Below are positions 10,360-20,989 of a stretch of DNA of 64,000 bases, piece by piece; the first letter of the stretch is position 1; the number at the start of each line of letters is the position of its first letter. The notes under the pieces were generated by a model. It did no database searches. It was not told where the DNA came from and saw nothing but the letters and a program-made list of their open reading frames with translations. Location: contig JAKSZP010006707.1 of assembly GCA_022478985.1 (NCBI GenBank), positions 1 through 64,000 on the forward strand, given 5' to 3'. Source of the DNA: Massospora cicadina. Taxonomy: Eukaryota > Entomophthoromycota > Entomophthoromycetes > Entomophthorales > Entomophthoraceae. The translations under genes and the position numbers were made by a program.

Positions 10360-11243
10360 TTAATGGAGGTGCAAGTCCCCAAATGATCCTCGACTCTTTA
10401 ACTGAGGTTGGTTTGGGTCAATCTCAGATTGCTTCTCCTTGTCTGGAGCAATCTTGTGGCCTTTGTTAAACATTATGTTGCCCAAGAAGGTGACCTGGGA
10501 CTTAAAAAATTCACACTTACTATTTTTCAGCGTTAGGTTTGCTGCCCTCAAATGATCACTCACTTTCCACAAGTGTATCTTATGGGACTCTTGATCTGTG
10601 GAAAAAATAAATTGTTATATAAGGGGCTACTGCGCATACTCCTAATAAGTCCCAAAGGCTGCATCAATATGACGCTGAAAGATTGCAGGCTCATCCTTAA
10701 GACAACAAGAATGACCCAGAATTGGAAAATCCCCTCCATGGTACAAAATGCAGTGGGCCATTCCTGCCCTTTTTTATGCAAATCTGGTTAAAGGTGTTTA
10801 AGAAGTCCAGTTTAGAGAAGACTTTAGCCTTCTCCACATACCAGGCAATTGCGCCTCCAAAGGAATGGTATGTAGCTCAGGTATGGTCACATTATTCAAA
10901 TTCCCATAATCAACGCAAGGGCGTAGTGTCCCATCTGCTTTTCCACAAAGAGTAGCGGTGAGCATACTGTAGAGGTACGCTGGAAAAAGCCCCTGGCAAG
11001 TTGCTCCATAACACAAAAATCTAATAATGCCTCCTCACTCAAGGTTGGAGGGTAAATGGGAAAGGAGATACGAATTAGGTCAACTGTGAGCTTAAACTCA
11101 CAATGAAATTTCAAGTGATCTGGCAAGGCATTTGTGGAAGCCGCATCAAATGAAGCCTCCAACCCCTCCAAAAAGTGGGGTAGTGATACTTTAGGAGTAA
11201 GCTTCAGCAGAGGTGCAAGAATAAGCTCATGTACATTGGCCAC
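10360..11243 (-). pseudogene. Gy-B reverse transcriptase
   Basis: Minus-strand fragments in order: LSEEALLDFCVMEQLARGFF, CSPLLFVEKQ, GTLRPCVDYGNLNNVTI, KKGQEWPTAFCTMEGIFQF, then NLTLKNSKCEFFKSQVTFLG and GHKIAPDKEK. These are the Ty3/gypsy RT fingers, palm and connection. The Y[V/L]DD box cannot be read in any frame in the region around 10,580-10,620, so the polymerase is dead. RNase H follows, then integrase after the gap at 9,062-9,600. Confidence 0.8.
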
Positions 11244-11297
11244 TGCGGCAAGTCTCTCAGGGTGCTACCATCTGACATGGAAATAATTAATACATGA

Positions 11298-11660
11298 CTA
11301 CTCCACAAAGACAAAGTTAGTGTTATCTTTCAAATTAGGTTTGACATCTATCTTCGCCACCAACTCACAAGATAATTGGAGATAGTAATTTTTTGACATC
11401 CAATAAGTGGTCATCCAGGTGGAGCATACCAACTTGAAAAGCAACCAGACCCTGAACCTTTTAGGTTGGAATACCCTGGGAGGCCTTGTCCTAACCATAC
11501 CACCAAGCAAGTAGTGCAACCAAAGATAGTCAGTTAAAGACAGATCAATAAAGTTCTCTGAGGCCCATTATCCACTAAAATAGCTGTCCTAAACTTCCTT
11601 GAAGGAGAAGAGAGAGTAGCCAAAAGCTAAAAATATCCTAACATTTAAAACTAAATGCAG
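11298..11660 (-). pseudogene. Gy-B protease remnant
   Basis: On the minus strand near 11,530-11,590 the sequence reads as a retropepsin active site in two frames: AILVDNG then, after a one-base shift, ASENFIDLSLTDYL. The usual form is VD[S/T]GASENFID, so the middle residue is changed and the frame is broken. A 73-residue frame follows (ending NTNFVFVE). The 5' side is cut by the 3' end of LINE-1 at 11,681, so gag is missing here. Confidence 0.65.
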
Positions 11661-11680
11661 TTGACGCTGACAAACCCAGG

Positions 11681-11726
11681 TATTTTTATTTATTTGAGGA
11701 TGGCTGACCAGGGGACAGACACATCT
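11681..11726 (-). repeat. LINE-1 conserved 3' tail
   Basis: On the minus strand it reads GTCTGTCCCCTGGTCAGCC, then ATCCTC and AAATAAATAAAAATA. The same tail closes LINE-2 (30,551-30,590) and the O elements. A shared 3' end is the usual recognition signal for LINE-type target-primed reverse transcription. Confidence 0.8.
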
Positions 11727-11875
11727 GATATGTAGGGAAGAGGAAAACGGAAAACAGAAGAGGGAAGAGAGCGCAAAACAATGGAACTCAAAAGATATGA
11801 CTTGGCACACTTGGGTGTGGCTAGGAGCCACGGGTGGTGGATGACTAGACCTTAAGTGGCATGGCAGCTCAGGGG

Positions 11876-12686
11876 CTAGTAGGGTGTACCGCCTATGAAG
11901 ACTGTGAGGTTTTCAATGTCATAACGAAGGAACCAGATTGGAATCCAGTTGCCCATCCGTTTCTTCCATTTGTGTTGGAGTGATCTGAACAGCCAGGCTT
12001 GGAAGTGGTCGGCCAAATGGCTGTGGAACCTGACGATGGCTTGGTTGAAATTGTGGAGGATCCCGTTGAAAGCGTCGAGGGTAATTGTGTGAATGGACCA
12101 TATTGCAATACTCACAATTAGAGCCCTTAGCGTCTGGGGGATAGGCGAGGCCATGTTGAGTGCCAGGATATCGCGGGATAGTCGGAATTCAGCTGTTGGT
12201 GATTGTTGAAACAAGTGCATCACGTTGGCCCAGATATGCGCGGATGGCGGGCACTCTTCCAGGCGGTGTGCTAGTGTGTTGGGTCCGCCGCAGATGGCGC
12301 ATGTCTTGAACATTGAGAAGGTGCGGTCAGCTGTTCTAAACGTATGGCGCATGTAGCGCCACACTGTGGAGCACACTTGTGGGGATAAGAGGGGGCAGGT
12401 GTGAGAGGTCCCACACCTGCTTTTGGGTGCGCAAGTCATATGGGACGTCTTGGTAGTCTAGGTAGTCAATCTGGGATAGAGGAAAGGATGGTAGTGGGGC
12501 AGGCGCGTTAGTCACCGTTTGTCCCCTGTGGAGTTGCATGTAACCAGTTTGAGGGTGAATGTCTTCGGATTGCTGTGCATAGGAGAAGCTCCAATCCCCT
12601 TGTCTTAGGTTGTACAGGATGCGTTTGAAATATTGGTTGGTGTTGTGCGGTCCAGTGGCGGTTGGATGTGTTGCAAGGTACTTCAT
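11876..12686 (-). pseudogene. LINE-1 ORF2 C-terminal region with zinc knuckle
   Basis: The minus-strand frames (187 and 116 residues, overlapping with a shift near 12,340-12,440) contain CAICGGPNTLAHRLEECPP, a CX2CX6HX4C knuckle of the zf-RVT type found after the RT of many LINEs, preceded by VCSTVWRYMRHTFRTAD. Downstream is a tryptophan-rich helix (NWIPIWFLRYDIENL). The equivalent C-terminus in LINE-2 reads KSWFPIWFLHVTP at 30,770-30,810. The domain is thought to bind RNA. Confidence 0.8.
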
Positions 12687-14563
12687 CAGAGTTGCAGGGT
12701 TGGAGGGGGACCTCAGATGTAGTGCCCTTGCGAAGTTGGTTTGGGCTGCCTTAGCCCAGTGGGGGGATGGTGGGTTGGGTGACGTTGTGAGAGCTACCCA
12801 TGAGCTGAGGATTTGCGTTGCTCATTCCATGAAGTTGAGCAGCCCCATCCCGCCTTTCTTCCGTGGGCCGTACATGGTCTCCAGCCTGACAGGTGCGCGG
12901 TAACCAGACCATAGCCAGTTCTGCAGGAGCTTGTAGACTGCGTTGGTAAAGTTGGCGGAGAAGGGAACCGCGTGGGCAGCAAACCATAACTTTGACAAGA
13001 TCAGGGAGTTGGCTAACACAACTCTTCTGGTTAAACTAGCTTTACTCCTCCGCATACATGTCATTCTTTTTGTGATGTTGTCCAAAATGTTGGTTTTGAT
13101 GGTGTCAAGTGCATATCCACCAGCTTCGAGCCATATGCCCAGATGACGGACTGGGTTGGTGGCGGGGTGGTGTGCAAAGGGTAAACACAGTGGTTTTACT
13201 GGCTTGGATCGTTGTTGTGTGGTTGGATGTGTGGTTGGTTGGTTTGTGTGGTGGTGGGAGGGTGAGGCCCAGTTTGAACTGAATTTGCCCATAACAATTA
13301 CCTCTGTTTTCTGTTTGTTCAGCATGGCGTTACTCACTGACTCATACTGGTGAATAATGCGCTCAATCGCCCTGGCATCCCTATTGCCTGAGACTCCAAC
13401 AACGCAGTCGTCAGCAAAGGCGAGCATTTTGGTTGGTAGTTGTCCCTCCAACCTGATTCCAGTGAGCTTTGAGTTTACAATGCGGAGGAGAGGGTCAAGG
13501 GTAAAATTGTATAGTAGGGGGCTAAGCGGGTCACCTTGTTTGAGGCCCCTTTGGGGGGTGATGGTGTCAGTTAGGAAACCTGGGCCTCTGATTGCAAACC
13601 TGGCTGAGCGCGTTAGGAGGAGCGCCCAGTTTATAAAACGGGGTGGTAGGTTGAAAGCCTTTAGACACTGTTCTAGGTAACCCCAGTGCACTCGGTCATA
13701 TGCTTTCTTTTGGTCCAGGAAAGCAAGGGCGCCTGTGGGGTTAGCTTGGCAGATGTTGGCAATTGTGTGGATGTTATCCCAAATTGAGCGATTTGGGATG
13801 AAGCCAAACTGATGGGGGAGAGGGCTGTCTGAGCAATGCAACCCAGACGCTTAGCTAAGATTTTAGTTAGTATTTTGGTGTCAGTATTGGTGAGAGCGAT
13901 TGGACGCCAGTTGTTTAGGTCTGCCTGGTCTCCTTTTTTGAAGAGTGTGACCACATATGCGTCTTGGCCGCCAGGTAGAAGGGTTGTGTCCTCCAGGCAC
14001 TTGTTCATAGTTGCCAGTAGTATTGGTGCGATATAGTCAAAATATTTTTTGAAAAATTCATATGGTAGGCCATCAGGCCCAGGGCACTTGTTGCGCGGAG
14101 TTGATCTTATTACCTCCCATAGTTCATCTTTAGTGATGGGTGTGACAAGGTCTGGTTGATCAGCTATAGTGTCAATATTAGCGGATGATAAAAATTTTCC
14201 AATTTCTCTAGGTGATGCGAAATCCGCCGTGTACAGGTCAGTGTAAAATTGGTGTAATTTGGCCGATATTTTGGATGGTGTGGACGCCAGTGTGTCATCT
14301 GCTCGGCGGACCTGTGTGCAAGTCGCCAAAGTTGAAATTGGTTTAAAATGGTGGAAGAATTGGGCCATGTGAGTTTTGCCGGATAGGATGTATTTTGATT
14401 TGTAGCATACTTCAGTGTAGTGCTGGTGTTTTCTAAAGAGGGAGTTTACCTGTGTAGATAGCTGGAACCACAGGCGGCCCCATTGGGGGCTGTATCCCTC
14501 ACGAGGTGTGTTGTTTTCTAAGTGCTGAAGCTGTCTGATAGCCTTGTTGATTGTCACGGACAT
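12687..14563 (-). pseudogene. LINE-1 ORF2 reverse transcriptase
   Basis: Two long minus-strand frames: 13,673-14,563 (RT N-terminus: KCPGPDGLPYEFFKKYFDYI, LLPGGQDAYVVTLFKKGD, NNWRPIALTNTDTKILTKIL) and 12,822-13,841 (FGFIPNRSIWDNIHTI, ALAFLDQKKAYDRVHW, GLKQGDPLSPLLYNFTLDPL, MLAFADDCVVGVSGN, then thumb). The catalytic FADD and the first Asp (FLDQKKAYDRV) are intact. One frameshift around 13,800 joins the two frames and another lies near 12,820. This is the L1-like RT family with the PGPDG and PLSP signatures. Confidence 0.93.
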
Positions 14564-15482
14564 CGCGGCTGTTTTTCTGGAGTTCAGGTGGCAGGCTTTC
14601 TTGGTTGCTCGAGCCTTGAATATTTCCCACTTGGTGATAGGGTTCCCGTTGGGTGGTCATCTTTCTTGCTGTGTTGTTAGCACCATCTCAATCCAAAGTT
14701 TAAGCTCCAGAAGATGGATGGTGCTTGGGTGAACTCTGTGCCAGGTTGGTGGCTTTTGGTATTTTTCTGAGGATGATAATGCTATTGAGACCATCTGGTG
14801 GTCAGAGAAAGGGATAATTGTTGTTGTAAAATCTGATACCTGGTGATGGAAGTCTATAGGTGGTGGGGCCTCGTCATGTTGGCCAGGGTGGGGGCTTGTT
14901 TGGGAATGGTGTCACACAGGCCCAGCGTTGCCTTTAGTATGCATAGTTCTGTGTGGCTGCAGGGTATAGCCTTAGACTTGGGCCAGTGGTCAGTAATGGT
15001 GTTAAGCCAGCAGTTGAAATCTCCCGTGAAAAACGTTGCCTCAGGGAAAGGGATTGAGAGGATATCAGAGAAAAATTTTTGGTGGTCGTTTAGATCATTT
15101 GGGGCATACACACACACCACGGTGAAAGTTTCTCCATTCCACTCAAGATCTGCTAGAAGCAGCCGTCCCTCCAGGTGGGAGGATGTGCTTCAGATATTTA
15201 CTGGAGGATTATGGTTGGTTCAAATTACCACCCCACAGTGGTATGTCCAAAAGGATTTGGCCAGAAGGAGCATGGTTGACCATGACTCCTCCTCCCCCAG
15301 TGGACAGTGGGGTTCTTGGACAGCCAAGATGTCCATGGGGATATTGTGCAGGAAAGCCATTTTTTTGGCCCAGGACGTGGGGGCCTGGCTCCCACAATGT
15401 TGAGCATCCCTATGATGATTGCAGTAGTCTGCACATCAGGAACGCTGGGGCGACACACTGAGGTCACCCAGTTCCTTATCAT
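14564..15482 (-). pseudogene. LINE-1 ORF2 endonuclease domain
   Basis: The N-terminus of ORF2 shows the exonuclease-endonuclease-phosphatase fold motifs on the minus strand: GMLNIVGARPPRPGPKK at the start, then after a shift MDILAVQEPHCPLG (metal-binding Glu), VCVYAPNDLNDHQKFF, TFFTGDFNCWLNTI (GDFN at about 15,010-15,030) and SDHQMVS (SDH at about 14,785-14,801). In LINEs this domain nicks the target DNA. An in-frame stop and a frameshift lie around 15,180-15,360. It overlaps or closely follows the ORF1 end. Confidence 0.88.
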
Positions 15483-16973
15483 GGGTCATACTGCGAGTAT
15501 GGGGCCAATTATCCAGATTGGTTCCAGTGTGTTGGTCGGCGGTCTTAGTATTGGTTTTGTTCAGTTTCTTCTGGCTCAGATTACTCCGTGGAGTTTGGGT
15601 CTGGTATGGGTTGGCTTGTGCCCCATCAGCAAAAAATTTTCCGCCACTTGCCTGTGGGTTTGATGGGCAGAAACTAGGAGTTGGGGTGATTGAGTTTTGT
15701 GCATGAGTGTTGTCACATTGTGATTGGCTGAAATGGTTTTGTATATCATGCGCATGAACCATATCATCGCTGATCACACGTGATTGGCTGGGAGGATCCA
15801 CAGTGGTGCATGGTGGATTTGCTCCAGTGTGGTTGGAGGTGTTTGATTGGTTGTGTCTGAAAAATTCATCATTTTGGTTGCATTGGTTATATGCGGGGGA
15901 TCTGATTGGTTATTCCGCTGTGCTGCCATGGCATCCACCTGAATCTGTTCTGGGGAAATCGTGGTGTGAGCTTGGGTCTCAGTGGAACTTGCGGCCTGCT
16001 TGTGGGCAGTCTGTGCACAACGACGGTCCTTGCATGAAATGGGCTTGACCAAAGCAATGTCAGCTCTTTCACCCCAATAGAAGGCAAAAGTGGAGTCCTT
16101 AATTTTGCCAAAAGTTGGGCTTGTTTTGTCCATATTGTCCTCACAAAATTCCGGTGCTTCAATCCCGCACTTGATGGGGCACGCGTGGTCTTTGTGGCCT
16201 ATAGCTGAGCAGAATTCGCAGATAGGTGGGGTGTGTTCCAGTGTGATGTGGAAGGGGCGAGATACGCTGCCATCAGGGAGGTTGATGGTCGCTGTGCATG
16301 GAATGAGGGTGATATCCTCTACCACGTCCTGATCTGGTTCTATAATGGCTATTGCCTTCCCTGTACACAGGTGGGGCAGGAGGGGGAAGTTCTCAAATTC
16401 AAACTGTTTGATTACGCTATAACCTTTGAGGCCCCCACGGAGCTCATCTGCAAGGATATCATGGTGCATGGTGCTCAGGAGTTGGTCAAATATGATGAAT
16501 AGGTCATTTGCCTCGTTCCATAATGTGCACACCATGCGGATGGTGCGGTCTTTGTTGTTAATTTTTATGGAGAATATGACTTTTGCTGCTTCCACCGCTT
16601 CCTCCACAGACATGAACCTGACATCCATCCATCCTCTATGTAAATTGTTATAATTTACTGAGACAGTGTTTGGGAAAGTTGTGGAGAAGGCCTCCCCATT
16701 TTTCCCCATGATTCAAGAGAAGTATCACCAACCATAATTCTAAGGTCATGCTCAAAGGAGGACAGGGGTTGGGAGTGTTCTATTTTTGGTATATGCGCCC
16801 ATTTTTTGCAGAAATTGCAAAACTTCTGGTGCGGCACTGTGCTCACCCTTTTTGGTGGGAGGGTGTGTCAACATTCCACTGGGGCATTTTTCCCCAGTGG
16901 GTTGGGAGGGCTTCAGGCCTTTTGCACTGGCCACTTTCGCCCAACTGGTGTTGTTGCGGACAAATTTGCTCAT
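15436..16973 (-). pseudogene. LINE-1 ORF1 (RNA-binding protein with zinc knuckle)
   Basis: The start is chosen at 16,973 (MSKFVRNNTSWAKVASAKG), the first Met after the leader. The frame shifts near 16,700-16,750 into a 311-residue stretch (15,774-16,709) and again near 15,790 into the C-terminal 121 residues. Features: an RRM-like middle (GWMDVRFMSVEEAVEAAKVI), SRPFHITLEHTPP, then CEFCSAIGHKDHAC, a CX2CX4HX4C knuckle, and a Ser/Thr/Gln-rich tail. LINE ORF1 proteins coat the element RNA. LINE-2 has the same knuckle (CNYCRALGHKVHAC), so this is a family trait. Confidence 0.85.
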
Positions 16974-17054
16974 ATTTCCTGGTTGATTGTCAATCTCAGA
17001 GAAATTGTGTAAATTGTGTTACTAAAAGTGATAGTAACAGGAAAGAAAAGCTAG

Positions 17055-17380
17055 AACTTTGCAGCAAGATATATGAAACTTTCAATCAAAATATCAGCCA
17101 TGAATCCCTACCAACCCTCGCGCTTATCTCAGAAAGGAAGGTACAAAAGCAACAGAAACCGCCAATTGAAAAGGAATTCAGGCTTTCTGGGAGCAATATC
17201 TTTTAAGGTGATTGCTGGTGATTCCCTTTGCGGCAAATATCTGAAATACTTAGTTAAACTTTCCATCCCAGACCAAATCCGACCCTCACGCTCTCCAAAA
17301 CGTGAAGGTAAATGAAGCAATAAACACCGCCAGTTGCAAAGAAATTTCTGTTTCCAAGGCCTATAATTATAGGGGCCATC
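17055..17380 (-). repeat. Two tandem ~170-bp monomers in the LINE-1 leader
   Basis: Plus-strand phrases recur in order at about 170-bp spacing: CTTTGCAGCAAGATAT then CTTTGCGGCAAATAT; AATCCCTACCAACCCTCGCGC then CAAATCCGACCCTCACGC; CAGAAACCGCCAATTG then AAACACCGCCAGTTGC; AGGCTTTCTGGGAGCAATAT then TTTCCAAGGCCTATAAT. They lie just upstream of the ORF1 start, where monomeric promoters occur in some LINEs. That role is inference. Confidence 0.5.
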
Positions 17381-17383
17381 ACA

Positions 17384-17764
17384 GTGAAACACCATGGACA
17401 AATCAACGAACCCCCTTCAGTTGGGGTGGGGAATTTACAGCCAAATGAACTAATCACAGTATGGGAGAAAGCAAGAAGAGAATGGCAACTTCAAATGTAC
17501 CCTGACCAGCTGATTACAGTTTTTATGAGTAATGACACTTTGATGTCAAGAAAAATTAAGCCTGAGACCCAACTGGAATTATATATAGGGCTCCCAAATG
17601 CGCCTAATTTACTGGGCGCAAATGACCTCCAGACAATTTGGATGACAGAGAACGCAGGTCATCCTGTTGCCAGGAGGCGTTTTAAACCTTCCACCGCCCT
17701 GTTCATAATAAACATAATGCTCATAACTATAAATACCCAGGAAGGATCATGGGGTATTAAGTGA
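17384..17764 (+). CDS. 126-residue open frame, probably fortuitous
   Basis: An uninterrupted plus-strand frame (MKHHGQINEPPSVG ... TINTQEGSWGIK) lies where the LINE-1 leader meets Gy-B. I recognise no domain, signal peptide or membrane segment. It crosses the inferred LINE-1 5' boundary and lies antisense to the flanking elements, which argues against a real gene. On the other strand a CCTATATATAATTCC TATA-like motif is present near 17,575-17,590. Confidence 0.15.
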   Translation: MKHHGQINEPPSVGVGNLQPNELITVWEKARREWQLQMYPDQLITVFMSNDTLMSRKIKPETQLELYIGLPNAPNLLGANDLQTIWMTENAGHPVARRRFKPSTALFIINIMLITINTQEGSWGIK

Positions 17765-18061
17765 TACAGCCACTCAAAACCTGGAGAAGGTAATCTAGGG
17801 CTGCTCTTCTTACAATTGATATAAGATTTGCAAAATTTTTAGCCCGAGAAACAAAGCCTTGAACATTTCAAAACCACCAAGTACTCTCAGAAAGGTGGAA
17901 GTCACACCATGGGCGTAAAAAAGAAACGCTGGTTTGGACCATCACCAAAAAAAGGTAACGCTGTGGTCAAAAGCATCAAAACCAAAGTGCACAGCTAATG
18001 AACTTCCTCACCACCAAGAGAATTTATTACAAAATAGTTTCAAAAAAGGATGGTCATCTAA

Positions 18062-18729
18062 TGTGAGGAGAGTGTCTTTAACTCTAAAGGGAAAACAAAC
18101 ATAAATTTAGTGCGCATGCACCCTCCTCAGCCCTTACAACTTGAATTACTATGAAATAAATCCAGGATAAATCCATAAGGATGTATACCATAGGCCAATA
18201 CAACGTAACATAAGATATAAATATATGAATATAACTAAAGTCCCTTTATTGAGGAGACGACCAACAAAAGAGATTAGTCAGGGCGAAACTGATTTGATGG
18301 AAAAGCGAGAATTTAGGCCTCAAATAAATCATTAAGCCAGGAAATGGCTCTAGCAGATATAACGAGGCCCTCATCATTAGCAGTTTGATATCAAGTTAAA
18401 CAACCTTGAGACTTTAATAACAAATGATTACCCCCTACCTTAGTAACATTAAAATTTGTAAATTAACGCAATCTTCATTCAGAAATTAAATGTAAAAACC
18501 TTCTTTATTAAAACTATAAAGAAAACCCTTAGCCCCGTTAATGTAACACTTGGGCCCCCATCACTTGATATCTGAGGCTTTAAATGGTTCTTCTTGGCCT
18601 TGACCCAACGTTAATATTATTAAACCTTAGGTCAAGGAGGGCGGCCAACTTGACTCCTCTGGCCTGGCCCATCTCCTCCTTGTCCTTGAAATCCACTCTA
18701 CAATTAATTCATTAACCATAGCATTGACA
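18062..18729 (-). repeat. Gy-B 5' LTR
   Basis: Collinear with 197-855, including TGTGAGGAGAG at the left end, CTTTATTGAGGAGACGACCAAC (minus-strand AATAAAG), GGAGGGCGGCCAACTTGAC and the TGACA right end. It lies downstream of everything else in Gy-B on the plus strand and so is the 5' LTR for a minus-strand element. No tRNA-like primer site could be recognised just inside it. Confidence 0.7.
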
Positions 18730-19380
18730 GGGTTCTCTGAGCATATTGAACCTGACAAGTCTACAATGGGTTACTGTTGGATTTTTGGGTTGGAAAGATG
18801 CTCGCTGGTGTTTATCTACCTCTAATCCAACAATATACGTGAAGGGCTTTTCTCACCATCTATATGAAAATAATAAAAACAGATAAATACTGAAAAGGTT
18901 TAGATTTATAGAATTTTATTTGGCACCAAGCAGGGGTAAAAAAAGTGTCTACTTAATAAATTGATAATAGTATTTAAAACATTGAGGCCTGATATTCAGT
19001 AGCTTGGGGAATACCAAATTAGGTAATATGTGATTTTAGCCTATCAAAGCTTGGAAAACTCGCTTCACTTTGGCTGAATGATGGATGGGGAATTATTTTT
19101 GGCTAAGATGTAGACATGGGGTAATGACTTAATAAATTTCAGCCAGTCTCCATTTGATAAAATAATTGCACCTTGGGGGACCCCAGCCATGCCTATAAAA
19201 AGGGGTGGTCCCCACGTAGGTGCTTGAATGTAACTGGGCATGGATGGAGGAGTACCATCTGATGGAAGCCCCATGGTCTTCTTTATGGTCGGAGTAATTT
19301 GACTGTTGGTATTGGTTTAGTTGCCCGTAAAGTATTTGAAATCATTTTACCCCAACCTGCAGGGTTACACCAAGAATCAG
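18730..19380. other. Unassigned sequence between Gy-B and Gy-C
   Basis: AT-rich with an inverted pair TGTTGGAT ... ATCCAACA-like (about 18,776 and 18,825) and AATAAAATTC on the minus strand near 18,905-18,920. It may include the 3' LTR of Gy-C. A 69-residue minus-strand frame (19,065-19,274) has no recognisable domain. I could not pair this stretch with a second copy in the window. Confidence 0.25.
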
Positions 19381-19399
19381 CCAGGGTCTTTTGGATAAA

Positions 19400-20700
19400 A
19401 ATCCGTTATTAGTAATTAAATCAATCTTATTATTATTGAGGACTTGTAAATGTCTGAAATTTCCCTTTTTGGCCACTTTTACTCACAACATTCTTATTCT
19501 GAAGCCTGGGAGGCAAGTGTCTGACAGTCCCTAAACTACCTTAGTTGGGAGACATGGAGGACAGGCTGAGCTCTGGAGTCTCTTTGGAGCGCTAGAAAAG
19601 CTACTTTGTGACCTGGAGGAGTACCTTGTATTGGCCTTGGGCAAAGGACCTAACTTGTGGCCCTATACAGGGACAGAGTAGTTCTTAGCATTGATAAGAA
19701 CCATATTGCCTTCTTTGTAAACAGGGGGATCTGAACGGTGAGCGGAAGCCTTGACCTTTTAATCTTACATGGCCTTGTTGAGATGAGTCTTCAGATCAGT
19801 GAGTTTTGACTGGATATTGATTACTAGGTTGTTAGAGGTGGCTCTACTCCATCAGGTTGTACTTTGAACATCCTGGAGTGTTGTCCATGGTTGGCAAAAA
19901 TGGGGATATACCTGTGGGGGAGTGATTGTGGTTGTTGTAGGCAAACTGGGCAAGAGGAAGCCAGAAGGCCCAAGTTCTCTGCTGGGCTGAGATGTAGCAG
20001 CAAAGGAACTGCTATAGAAGCTGGTTGACTCTTTAATTTTGGCTATTTGGCTGGGGATGGTAGGTGGAGTAGCAACAGGGTTGATGCCTAGGTTGGACAG
20101 GAGGTTTTACAGAAATGCGAGATAAAATGGGGGCTTCATCCTGACACAACTTCAACAGGTAGGCCATGTCTCAAAAAGATCTCCTTGATATACATTTCAG
20201 CTGTTTCCTTTACGGTGATGTGAGAGGTGCAGGGAAGGTTTCCTCTTACTTGGTGAACCAATATACAACCACTATGATTAAATAATACCCATTTGACAAT
20301 GGAAGACAGTTGAGAAAATAGACGCTGTTAGAAGTCTAGGGCATGGTGGAAATTTGGAGTGGCATTAGTTTACCCTGGGGCATGGATCTCAAAGGTCTAG
20401 ATCCAGCATAGTTCAGGCACTTGGAGAGGTGTTTCTTCACCATGGGGTACACTCCCAGCCATGTGTAAAATTGATTAATTAAGTTTGCAGACTTCCCAAC
20501 GCCAGGGTGTCCAGCTAGATGGTGGTCATGGTAGTCCTGGAGAATCTCCTCTTGCTTCTTTGTGACAGATATCCAGGTCTTCCCTTGGTGCAGGATGATC
20601 CCTTTCTAGATAAAGAGGCTCTTATGCGCCTCATTGGTGAAGCCTTCCATAGGAACTTCTTTAGATCCTTCCCAGCGTTCTGTGATCTTAGGTATCTCAT
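19400..20700 (-). pseudogene. Gy-C integrase
   Basis: The minus strand reads the end of the zinc module near 20,515-20,700, then a decayed core, and TYHPQPNSQN-stop-RVNQLL at about 20,010-20,060, where the family has GQTERVNQ. The catalytic Glu codon is replaced by a TAA stop. TWAFWLPLAQFAYNNHNHSP, TGISPF and a C-terminal region to about 19,400 follow. The conserved order and HPQ...RVNQ...LPLAQFAYNN motifs leave little doubt about the family. Confidence 0.78.
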
Positions 20701-20989
20701 ATTATATACATGAATCCATTGAATAGAATTGGATCATGAAAAAATTGGGGGAACCATGGTTACGGTGTTAAACACATTCAATTTGGTTAGAGTAAAAGCT
20801 TACCGAAGGTTGCATCTGAGGAGGTCTGGGATCAAGTTCAGATATCCAGGCTTTACTCGATATTGAGTTGTATTTGAATAGTGCATGGTTTAAGCGGGCT
20901 TGTCTCTGGTTCCTATTTACACGCACTCTTATGGAATTCCAGGGCGCGGTGATCTGTTCTTATGATAGGGATGGCGGGCATATATCAAG

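Larger units (their letters stand above)
11681..17728 (-). mobile_element. LINE-1: near full-length L1-like non-LTR retrotransposon
   Basis: In minus-strand order: 5' leader with tandem monomers, ORF1 with zinc knuckle, apurinic-type endonuclease, reverse transcriptase with FADD, C-terminal zinc knuckle, 3' UTR, conserved 3' tail and A-rich end (AAATAAATAAAAATA at 11,681-11,696). It interrupts Gy-B between protease and the 5' LTR. The 3' end is firm. The 5' end near 17,728 rests on a weak match of CTGACAAACCCAGG (11,667-11,680) with CTATAAATACCCAGG (17,729-17,743) as a target duplication. Frames are longer than in the neighbouring LTR elements, so it is probably younger. Confidence 0.85.
197..18729 (-). 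mobile_element. Gy-B: Ty3/gypsy LTR retrotransposon, split by Gy-A and LINE-1
   Basis: Two direct copies of a roughly 660-bp sequence (197-855 and 18,062-18,729) bracket minus-strand protease, RT, RNase H and integrase remnants, in the order expected for Ty3/gypsy. A purine-rich tract precedes the LTR that would be 3' on the minus strand. Removing Gy-A (985-7,460 plus duplication) and LINE-1 (about 6 kb) leaves roughly 6 kb, a normal gypsy length. Gag is not recognisable and may be deleted or hidden near 17,744-18,061. The outer 5-bp flanks (TTTCC and GGGTT) do not match, so either the ends are off by a few bases, they have decayed, or the pairing is a rearrangement. The reconstruction is my inference; the LTR copies and pol order are seen directly. 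Confidence 0.62.

Noticed and set aside
13357..13680. 107-residue plus-strand open frame
   Set aside because: Antisense to the LINE-1 RT palm, including FADD; composition follows the minus-strand gene.
14843..15403. 186-residue plus-strand open frame
   Set aside because: It lies antisense to the LINE-1 endonuclease, whose motifs (GDFN, QEPH, SDH) are on the minus strand. It is a shadow frame.
16748..17206. 152-residue plus-strand open frame
   Set aside because: Antisense to the LINE-1 ORF1 N-terminus and leader; no domain recognised.
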